From Candidatus Gastranaerophilales bacterium (lineage in GTDB: Bacteria > Cyanobacteriota > Vampirovibrionia > Gastranaerophilales > Gastranaerophilaceae), in contig JAEEHV010000071.1 of assembly GCA_016280955.1 (NCBI GenBank), forward strand, positions 1 through 53,323: a stretch of 53,323 bases of DNA, written 5' to 3'. This document shows positions 40,431 through 52,400 of this stretch, piece by piece (the stretch's first letter is position 1; every line of letters begins with the position of its first letter). A model generated the notes under the pieces. The model did no database searches, was not told where the DNA came from, and saw only the letters and a program-made list of their open reading frames with translations. Made by a program: the position numbers and the translations under genes.

Positions 40431-43400
40431 ATGGCAAAAAATTTTTTACAAAAACTTACAGCAACCCTGATTTGTACAGGTATGCTTTTATTTGGACTAC
40501 CAACATCAGTTTTGGCAACGGAAATTTCAAATATTACCGGTAATAACGGAGTGTATAATATTGAAGCTTCTAAAATCTCAGGGGAAACAGGATTTAGAGA
40601 ATATGAGAAATTTAACCTGTCACAGGGAGATATTGCAAACCTTATATACAAATTAAACGGTTCTGATTTTAAGAACTTTGTCAACCTTGTAGATAATCAG
40701 GTTGTTATAAACGGTATTATCAATACGATGAAGGATAATAACTTCTATAACGGACACGCCATTTTTGTTTCTCCTAACGGTATAGTAATCGGTAATTCCG
40801 GTATTCTTAATGTAGGTTCTTTAACCTTAATGGCGCCGTCTGAAAATGCGTATAATTTATTCAAGAAAACTTACGGAGATAATTTAAAAGATTTTGAATT
40901 TAATTTAAAAAATGATAACTATAAGAGCCTTATCACAAACTCATCAGGTGATATCATTATAAACGGCAAAGTCTTTGCACGTGATGATGTAAATGCTTAT
41001 GGCAGAAGGATTTTAACAAATGTTAATCCTAAAGATACAAAAAAGTCCGCAGATGCAAAACCTGCTGTTTTTGCAGGAGTTCAAGGGTATGACAAGCAAA
41101 TAACCGCAGATAGTGCTGCAGAAGCATTATTTAATTCTTTAGTATCTAATGACACGACAAATGCTGATAATATCGAATTAAAAGACGGTAAAATTGCTCT
41201 TGTAACAAATAAAGTTAATGAAGAAATCTTAACAACGGCAATAGAAAAAATTGAATCAAACAATAATACCGGAAATAATACTGATCCTACAACAACAAAT
41301 TCAGATAATGGTTCGACAAACAACAAAACAACAACTAAGACTATTATAAACACTATAACAGGGCTTAAAACAGTTAAAACAACAACACCTAACCCTGATA
41401 GTACTTCTGACAAAGACAAGGATAAAACCACAACAACATATTCAATAGATAAAACCTATGAAAAATCATCACTTTCAGAAAATTCTTCCGAAGTGAAAAT
41501 AGATAGTACAACATTGGCAGCGGGAGAAATCAGCATTGAAGCTAATGACTCTTCTGAAAAAGAAGTATCAGATGATACAATAAAAGCATACAATGATGCG
41601 TTAAAAGCAGCTCAAAATAACAATAATGACGGCAAAAAAGATGACACAACTCAAGATAAAACAACAGGCGACTTAATTCATAAGAGTTTTAAAGATGTAG
41701 CACCGGCTGCAAAAGCGACAGTAACAATTACTAATTCAAAATTAATTGCAGATGCGATTACTATTGAAGCAAACGCAAAGAGTTCTACAGAAACAAGTCT
41801 TCAACTTTTAGACACAATCTACGAAAAATGGATTGGTACGTTTGGAGCAGATGTCGTAATGGCAATCATGATGAAGATTAATGAAGATGAGCTTCCGGAA
41901 GGGACACCTGCTTATGAATGGCAAGTTTGGAAAGCAATCAAAAGCTACTTTAGTGATGATACTTATGATTTCTTTGACGGTGCAAAAGCAGTATCAAGCA
42001 TAAATATTACAAAAACTGATATTATGGCGGTTGATTCAGTTGATATTACATCAAGTGCAACATCTAAACTGAAACTCGGCACAGCAACTTTGGATTCAAG
42101 TTCTGCATTTATGTACGGCTTAGGGACTTCAGCAGAATCTAATATTAATATAAAAGATTCTAAAATCTCTACTTCAGCAGATGACGGTGAAGTAAATATC
42201 AACGCAATATCAAACTTAACTGAAAAACTAAAATATGACGGAACAAAATTCTTGTCATTATTTACGGAAAATAAGAATAGTGATAATGCCACAGGCTCAG
42301 GAAACGGAGGCAACTCCGGTGAAAAACCAAACTCAGATTCAGAAGGCAGTAACGATTCCGGCAATAATTCAGACTCAGGGAAAGGCTCCGGCAATACAAA
42401 CAATAATGAAGAACAGGGTTATTCTCAATCCGGAGGAATATATAATTCTGATAATAAAAACAATGATAACAATAACACCAATAACAATTCCGAATCCGGC
42501 AGCGGAGAATCAAATAGCGGTTCTGATTCCGGTAGTGGGGATTCAAATAGCGGTTCCGGTTCAGGAGATGGAGATAACACAAATGACAGCAACGACTCAA
42601 GTTCTGAGAGTGGTTCAAACAGCGGCAGTTCTTCAGAAGATAAAAATAAAGTATCTGCCTTCAATCTTGTACTTCTGAACAATACCGTTAAAAATGATAC
42701 AAATGTAACTATTGACAATTCTACTATTGAATCAACAAACTTGAATGTGAGAGCTATAGGATATAACGAATCAGATGTATCGCTCAAAAATGTTTCTAAT
42801 GTCGGTAAAAACTCGGAACATACCGGTATAGCCGCTGCTATGCTTATTAACCATTTTAGGTCTAATACCAAAATTGATGTAAAAAATAATTCTAAAATTA
42901 CATTAAAAGAAAAAGATGCCGTAACAGAAACGAAAAAAGATGACAACGGCAATGAAACAGAAGTTACAACTACATTCGGTAATGCTAAATTTGTTTCACA
43001 AAATGTCAACAATATAAATAATTCCGTAGAAAGTGAAGTCAAGGCAAAAGAACAAACAAATACCAATACAAAAACTGATTTTACTGATAATGAAAAAGGG
43101 ATTATTTCAAAAGCGTACGGCTGGTTAAATGATAAATTATTTACAAAACTTGGAGATAAAGTAAGCAACGTAGCTGATAAATTGCAAACTCAATTCTCAG
43201 GTTCGGGGATTTGGAACGATGAGATTAGTACATCTGTTGCAACGATAGATAATTCAACGATTAACTCGACTACTGTTGATGTTTCATCAAATCTTGTTGA
43301 TTTAACATTAAACCAAGCAATCGCAAATGCAGGAGCAAGTAATAAAATCGGAGCAGGTGCTGCTGTTATAGTTGATGACCAGCATAATACAAGTAACGCA

Positions 43401-46400
43401 AAAATTACTAATAATTCAAAAATTACAGCAAAAGATGAAGTAAAAGTTAATGCAACAACTCAAATGCCGATGAATCCTTTTGAACTTAAAATAGGACAAG
43501 AGGTTGAAGATGCAGACGGCAATAAAACAGAACTTTTCTTAGGTGTCGGTTTTGATCAGGGTGATGGTGTTGCAAATTGGGACGCAGAATTTTTACATAC
43601 AGAGCTTAAAAAGTTATTGAATCCTGATACATTAAAATCAGTAGGCTCTGCTCTTAAAAAACCAAGAGAGTTTGCAGGTAATAACGAATTAAGTATGGAT
43701 GGTTTATTCAATAACTTTGTAAAAGCTCAAGGTTCTGCTGAAACTGCTGCAATAGCAGGTTCTATACTGGTTAATACTCTTAAAAATGATACCGTTGCAG
43801 AAGTTGTTAACGGTGCTGTAATCAATGTTACAGGTGATGAAGGCAATGTTAATATCAATGCTGCAAATTCTATTGTAAACTATAATGCAGCAGGTAAGGT
43901 TGATTTCTTGATAGAAGAAATTAATAAACTTATTTCAGAAAAAATAGGTGGCAATGATCCCGATAAGGAAGAAGCATCAAAATTTGGTTTGGGTGGTTCT
44001 GTTTTAGTTAGTAAATTAGAAAGTAATGCAACTGCAAAAATTGATAATGCAAAAGTTAAAGTAGATTCCGGTGATATAAACGTAAACGCAGGTCAGGAAG
44101 AAGCGTATGTAAATGCTCTTGTTACAGGTGGTTCTGCCGGGACTTTTGTTATAGAAGGAAGTGTAAATGTACAAAATGTTGGCGGTAAAACTGCTGCTTA
44201 TATAATAAATAGTGATGATATTAATGCTAATAGTGTTAATGTTAATGCAGGAAAAGGAACTATCGCCATGAAGGAAAAAGGCGATGATGATCCGTTTGAA
44301 TTTGATGAAGATTCACATGAATTAAATGTAAAGGAACCAAGAAATTTCGATAATACTATTATTATAGTTAACATTCTTGGTGTAAACGCAACCCAAAAAG
44401 GTTCAGGAGAAGGCAGCCAATCATCTTCATCAGGCGCTTCAGTTGGCGCATCAGTAAATGTTGCGACCTTAAAACAGGAAATAGAAGCTTATATTGATAA
44501 TTCAACAATTACTGCGGATGAAGTTAATGTAAATGCTGATACTGCATCAAAGAAAATTGACGTATTGCTCGCTGCTGCAAGTGCCGGCGGATATGACATG
44601 AAAGAATCAAAAGAAGAAGGCAAGAAAAGTAACGAAGAAAAAGAACAAGAAAAGCCAAGCAGTGACAATGACAAACCAAAAGAGAATGAATCCTCTTCAG
44701 ATGATAACAACAATAACAATAATGACAAAAAGAAATCCAAAAATATCGGAAACTGGATGGATATGCTTGATGAAGCAGGGGATGATGAAGAAGACGTTAT
44801 GAATCTTAATAACCTGTTCGCAGAAAATGATGCTTCGGAACAAGCTCAATCCTCAGTAAAGAAAAATAGTGAAGCAATTAAAACTACAGATAAAACTGTT
44901 GATAAAGACGGTAAAGAGAAAACTCCTACGGAAAAAACCGGAAGTACGGAAAAAAGTAATGCAGACAACTTGACTGATAATAAAAATAAAACACTTGAAG
45001 GTGACAGCAGTAAAAAAGCAGATACCGAAACAGCGTCTTCAAATTTCTCTTTAGCTGCGGCAGGTTCAGTTGATATCACAAAAGATGAAACAAAAGCAAC
45101 TGCAAAAATTACCAATTCAACAATTAATGCAGGTAAAAAAGCAGAAGTTTCATCAAGTTATGATGCATTTGTCGTTGATGTAAACGGAGGTTTTGCTAAA
45201 GCCGGAAATGTTGCAGTAGGCGCAGGGGTAAATGTATATAGGAATTTATCAAAAACAAGTTCACTTGTTGAAAATTCAATAATTAACTTTACATCAGCAG
45301 ATGCCCAAGGACTAAACGTATTATCAAATGCTGATATCGGATTATATGATGTAACTGTAGGTATCGGTGCCGCTTCAAATGACGAAAAAGGATTAAAAAT
45401 AGCAGCAGGCGGTTCTTTTGGCTGGAATACGCTAAAAAATACCGTTTCTTCTAAAATAAATAAATCAACAGTTCAAAAAGAAGACGATGCAACAAATCCG
45501 AATGTAACTGTTGAAGCAAAAGATACATCAAAAATTTGGAATGTAACCGGCGGTGTTGCTTTTTCTAAAGGCGGTCAGGGTTCAACAGGTATTGGCGGAG
45601 GTATCGCAGCAACAGTCGATTACAGTTCAAAAGATATTATTGCGGAAGTAATTGACAGTAATTTAAAAGATATTGGCGATGTTAAAATAAATGCCGATTT
45701 AACACAAGATTATAATACTATTGCGATAGCTGCAGCTATTGCAACAGGCTCTCAATCAAGCTACAACTTTGACGGTGCAGTTAATACAGAAGTAAATACA
45801 AACAAAGTAACTGCAAGGGGCAAAGATTCTACAATTATATCAAATGGTGATGTTTCTGTTACTGCAACTGAGAATGTAAAAAATCAAAGTTTGGCAGGCG
45901 GATTAGATATGTCAACTTCTCAATCAGGTGTCGGTGTCGGTATCGGTGCAATTGTTAATGTTGACAAACCTACTATTACTGCTGAGTCTGATAATTTAAA
46001 AGTAGAAAAATCGAATTCAATAGATATTAGTGCAAAAGAAATAGAAGATTTAAAATTCTTAGCAGTAAACTTGGGTATCCAAACAGGCGGCGGTCATACG
46101 ATAAATGTAAACGGAATAGCTAACGTATTTATATCGGAAATTGTTGCGCAATCTATTAATAATTCAGTATTAAATTCAACCGGAAATATTGGCATAAATT
46201 CTATCTATGATAATACTCTTCAAGGTATAACTGCTGTTGCAGGCGGTTCTATGAACGGAAATGCTATTGGTGCAAACTTACTGGCTAATGTTTATAACAA
46301 CCATGTTACTGCTGAACTTCAAAAAGGTTCTAAAATAAAGACTGAAGGTGATGTTTCTGTAAATGCGAGAGCTTCAGAGGATGTAGTTCTAACTCCTGTC

Positions 46401-49400
46401 GGTTTAACTCTTTCAAATGGCGGTTCTGCAGTTGCGGCAAACATAAATGCTAACGTATTTGTTGACACAATTAAAGCTCAATTGTATGGCGAAGTAGAAA
46501 AGAGCGGAAATGTTCTTGTAAATGCTTCAGATATTACAAGCCTGATAACAAGAGGAGGAACACTAAAACTTTCAAATGGCGGTTCTGCAATAGGCGGAAG
46601 TGTAAATGTTGATGTTTTAGATAAAACCGTTACTGCTGAGATTAAAGATACAACAGTAAATTCGTCAGGTGATGTGGATGTTTTTGCAACCAGCATAAAT
46701 TCATTTGGCGGAACAAAAAAAGATGACGGAACTTATGACGTTGCAACAATTGATGATGCTAAAAAGATTACCGAAAAAGATAGCAGTGGCAAAATAAAGG
46801 ATTTTGAATTAAATGATAATTTCAAGAATTGGAACATGTTCTATGATTTTAGTGCAAGTTTCCAAGCTTCTGTTTCCGGAGAAATCGTAGTAAAAGTTGT
46901 AGATAATGAAGTTAGGTCTACTGTTAATAATTCAGCAATTAATTCGAATAACCTAAATGTTAGAGCAAATGACTATACGGTCGCAAATGCAATTATTGGA
47001 ATGATTGCATATGGCGGAAGCGCATCAGTAGGCGCAAACGTATTTGTACTTGCCGGCAGTTCTGATGTTAAATCAAAAATATTGAACGGTTCAAAGCTCA
47101 ATACAAAAAATGCTGTCGAAGTTATGGCTAATTCGACAAAAAAATCGACTCTTATATCAGTAGCCGGAGGAGCATCGGGAACAGCTTCCGTAAACGGTAG
47201 TGCTGTTGCTAATGTTATAAATGATAAAATAACTGCTCAAATTGACAATGGCGTTAGTGTAGAAACAGATTCGCTGGCTGTCAAAGCAAACAGTGATAAC
47301 GATATTAAAGGTTTACTTGTAAACGCATCTGCAGGCGGCTCAGCAGGAGTCGGAGCAGCCTTTTATGTAAATAAACAAAATTCAGAAACAACGGCGAAAA
47401 TCGGAGAAGAAGGTACAAACCGCACGACCATAAAAGCAGTTAATAATGTAACAACAAAAGCAACTGCAGATGACAACTTTTCAGCGCTCTTAGTGAATGT
47501 TGCAGCTGGCGGTTCTGCCGGTGTAGGTGCAGCCGGAGTATTGAATTTTGTTGATTCAACTGTACAATCAGGAATTTATAATTCAGATGTTACAAGCGAG
47601 AATGATAAAGTTGAGGTTTTAGCAGACAGAGGCTTTAACAGACAAGATAAATTAAGTGAAAATCAAATAAGAAGCTGGTTTAAAGATACTTCTACATATA
47701 AACAAAAAGGTAAAGCTGATAAAGACGGAAAAACAGATACCAAAGCAGAGTCTATAAAGGAAGGTGAATTAGATAATTTGGCACCGAAGGTTGGTATAGT
47801 TGCAGTATCAGCAGCAGGAGTGGCTGCAGTTTCAGCAAATGTGATTTCCAATAAAATGGTAGGTAATGTAACAGCAGAGGTTAAAGATTCTAATGTATCA
47901 ACCGATAAAGGCTTAAATGTAGATGCAAGCCAAACATTCACAAATTATGACTTAATTGCAGCAATAAGCGGTTCCGGTACAGCAGCTATAAATGCAGTAG
48001 GAGTAATAAATGTTTTAGAAGACAATATAACAGCCCAACTTGATAATGCTATAGTGACAAAAGGTGGTGCAACTGTTGATGCAAAATCTGAGATGGATTT
48101 AAATCAACTGGTTGTGTCTGGTGCTGTATCAGCAACAGGAGCTTCTGTAAATGCGACAGTAGATGTTAATAAAATTAATGATAAAGTTTATGCTTATGTC
48201 AAAAACGGTTCAGAAATTCATGGCAAAACAACTCTAAATGCTGAGCATGCGATAGAAATAAATAATATATTGCTTGCAGCATCTGCTTCCGGTATGGGAT
48301 TTGCAGGAAGTTTAATTCCTGTAATTAATACTTATACCGGCGACACTATTGCACAAATCATTGGTAATGTAGATGTAAACGATGGAGATATCAGTATTAA
48401 TGCTTACGATAATGTTGATAACTTTACTGCAATAGCCGGTTTTGCAGGTGTTGGTATAGGTGCAAGTGTAAACGGATTTTTAATAAGAAATGATTACGAG
48501 AATACCGTTGATGCAAGTATAAATGGTTTAACACTAGATACGACCAAGGATATAAAAATATCATCCATTTCAGTTGTTGATAGTGAAAATGCATTATTAT
48601 CAGCCGGTTTTGGGGCTATTGGCGCAAATGCAAGTGCTAATATCATTATAAACTTAATTGATTCTACAGTAAGTTCATATATTGATAACGCTGTTATAAA
48701 AAATGCAGGTAATATAACATTAGTTACAAATAAAGATACAGATGGAAATACTTATCAAGACCATATTTATAACTTGACAGGCAATGTTGGTGTAGCTGGC
48801 ATTGGAGGTTCAGCTGCGGCCAATGTAATATATAACATTTATGAAAATACAACAGAATCTTATGTAAAAAATTCGGATATACAAAGAGCTGTAAACTTGT
48901 TGGTTGAAGCTCATGGTGACAAATTGTTTAAAGCTAACAACTATGGTGTTTCTGCCGCAGGTATTGGCGGAGGTGTCCAGGTCAATGCTGTTGCAAATCA
49001 GATTGAATCAGAAACAAAAGCTTATGTTTTAGCCAATTATAAAGATGAGGATGGTAACGCTAAAGATATAAATGTAGATAATGAAATAAAAGTAACAGCT
49101 GATGATACAATTGTCTCCGTTTCCGATATGGGTTTTGCCGGAATAGGTGCAGTCGGAGCCGGTGCCGGTGCTAATGTAAATGTAAGTAATTATAATGAAA
49201 TTGTAAGTGCTGAAATTTTATCCGATGCTGATAATAAGGTTAATGCTAAAAAAGCAAATGTAGCTTCAAATGCAGTTTATGCCCTCAAAAACACTATGTC
49301 AGGTGTTGCAGCAGGTATTGGTGCCATAGCAGGTGATATTTCTGTTATTCAACTGGGTAAAAGAGAATATGTTGATAGTAAAGAAAGAAAAGACAGTTCT

Positions 49401-52400
49401 GTTAATGAAGCGTTAAGCGATATACAATCAAAGTACGATACGGCTACATCTAATGACGGTAAATTTAATGCAACAAAATCTTCAAAGGATAAGACAGGTG
49501 TTATCGCAAGAGTTAACGGTAATTTGACAACAACTGATGATATTACGCTAAGTTCAGAAACAGATATAAAAGGTATCGATAAAGACGGAAATTTGACCGA
49601 TACATTAACATTTGATAATACAAACATTGCAGTAGGCGGTATTGCAGCAGGTGTTGGGGTAAAACTTGTTAACTTTTCTAACAGTACCGATGCTGAAATC
49701 GCAGGCGGAAATGTTAAAGCAGACGGAAATATAAATATTAATGCTGAATCCGTAAATAATGTTAAAATGACAAACAGCAAATACACAGTTGCCGGAACTT
49801 CAATTGGTGGTGCAGTAGGTATTTATGATAACAAAGCTTTAACCAATGCAAAAATTACAAATGCTGATGTTAATGCTAAAAATGTAAATATTAATGCAAA
49901 ATCTTCCAATAAAGCAGATATTTCAAGTGAAGCAGTAACTGTAGGAGGTATAGATGTTAACGTTTCTATATCAAAAGTTATTGATAAAAATGTTACAAAT
50001 GCAATAGTTACAGGGGATACAAATATAACAGCGGATTATTTGAATCTTCACGCAACAGGAAATGCTGATGTCGCAACATCTTTGCAAACAGATGTTGTCG
50101 CAGCTGCAAAGATTGCCGTTATAAATAGCAGAGCTGATGAAACATCTATAACCAGAGCAATTATAAAAGATGTTAACGGTGATATAAATGTTAATGGATT
50201 AAATATAGTTGCATCTTCGGATAAGCTGGTTGCATCTACAAGCACCAATACTACATCTGCAACAGGATTGAGTATAGGAACTACCAGTTCAGGTGCAAAT
50301 ATGAATGCTACTATGCAAGCCGGAATAGACAGTATAAAAACTCAAGATGATAAAAAAGGTTTGACTATTAATAACAGCGGTAAAACAATCATCTTGTCAG
50401 GTGCAAAAGCATCTAAAGTAGATATGGACAACTTAGCTGATTTAATTGAAACTGAATCAATAGACTCAGCAACAGCAGAAGCAAAAGCGTATATAGAAAA
50501 TAAAAGCTTTAGTCTTTTTGACTTTTCAGTAATAAAACCAAAAGCTATAAATAATGTTATATCAAATGCAATAATGAAGTCTGATAACCATAATGCAGAT
50601 TCTCTAAAAATGCTTGCAAAAATTAATGAACAAGCAAGTGCCGAACTTAGCAGTCTATCCACATCGGCAATCAATATAGGTGTTTCGGATCTTGTAACAG
50701 ATGTTACAGGTACTGTAGGAGTTGATGTCGCTGGGGTAAATACTATTGCAAAAGCTGTTGATATTGAAGTTGACAGTAACGTAAAAAGTTCACATTCATT
50801 AGAATCCGCTTCTTATGGTATTGCCTCCGGCAGCGGTCTTGGTATGACTGCTGATGTTAAATCCAATACAACTTTGAATATCGGCGGAGAATTAAATGCT
50901 GATACGGTTGATATTACAACTAATACTAACAGACTTTCAACAATAGATTATTCTTCTTCCGCAGGAGGAGGTATTTCAGTAACAAGTATCAGAGTAGATA
51001 ATAAGGTAAACGGAGAATCTGTAATAAACTTAGACAATTATACTCCGTCAAAAGATTATGCTAATAAACTTACAATATCTCATAATTCAGAAAATACACA
51101 AGATACAGTTTCATCATCTGTTTCAGGAGGTGCTCTTTCTATTAGTACAGCAAGTGTAGGCGGAGAATTGGACAGTAAAACAAGCTTGAATATTAAGAAC
51201 TCTGACATTAATCTTGATAATGACATTGATATTTCAGTAAATAATACCAATATTGTTAAAGACACTGCATCAATGACAAATGGCGGTGTTATCGCAATCG
51301 TATCAAATGATGTAAATCATACTTACGGTTCAGGTACTGCTATAACAGTTGATAACTCAAAAATATCAGCTAAAAATCTTATAATGAAAGCCATTTCTAA
51401 AGTTAAAAACGCAAGAGAAAATGATTGGGTTGATTACAGAGGTGCATCTTACGGATTTGTCGCAGGCAATGATACTAAATTAACTAATACTATTAATCAA
51501 ACAAGTGAAATTGAATTTAAGAACGGTGCAGAAGTTAACGCAGACGAGAATGTTAATTTAACTGTTAACACTGATGCTAACTTTATGCAAAAAATTGATT
51601 CTTCCGGCGCAGGATTTGTTGCAGTACCAAAATCTACTAATAAATTGATTACTAACAATACAAACAGAGTAGCAATAGATGAAACATCATCAGTTTCAGC
51701 AAAACGCTCTACCGTATTTGATTTTGATTCAAATAACACATTGCACACACGTTCTTATGCAGATGCAAAAAACTTTGCAGGAAAGCCTGTCGCAAAATCA
51801 TATTTAACATTAAATGTCAACAATAAACTTGAAAACAAAGGTAAAATTAATGCAGGAAGTGTTGTTGATATAAACTTTATGGATAACTCAAATAATGATT
51901 TAAACCAATACGCTCATACCGATGCTGATGCAGCTGTTGCAACTTCAGATCAGGATGGTTCGTTAACAAGAACTTATAAAAATCTTATTAATGTCGCAAA
52001 AAATGCTTTAATAGCTTCTAAAAAGGACATTGATATAAACTATGGTTCAGGAAAAGAAACTCTAAACTCTGAGATTTCATTTAGATCAACAAGCTACGGT
52101 TTATTTGGTATTCCTATTACCGTCAGAGGTCATTGGAACAAAATCTCAGGCGGACCAAGTCACAAATTGGTTCTTGACGGTGAAATGAAAGCCGGAGAAG
52201 GTAATAACAGATACATGAAGATTACTTCTGACGGTAAAATTGACTTTACAACTCTGCAAGGATTTGGTAAGGATGATTATATTCTTTCGGAAGATGTTAC
52301 CGGCGATAGCAGTGATATAAAGAATAACACAATCAAAATTTTACAGGCAAGAATTAGCGAAATTAATAAACAAATAGAAGAACTTGATAAAACTATTGCG

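Noticed and set aside
40373..51748. About fifteen open frames on the minus strand (and one on the plus strand at 42235-42678) within the adhesin gene
   Set aside because: They are complementary-frame shadows of a repetitive Ser/Ala/Asn-rich coding sequence; none has a start signal, and the single plus-strand frame 40431-53323 explains the whole region.
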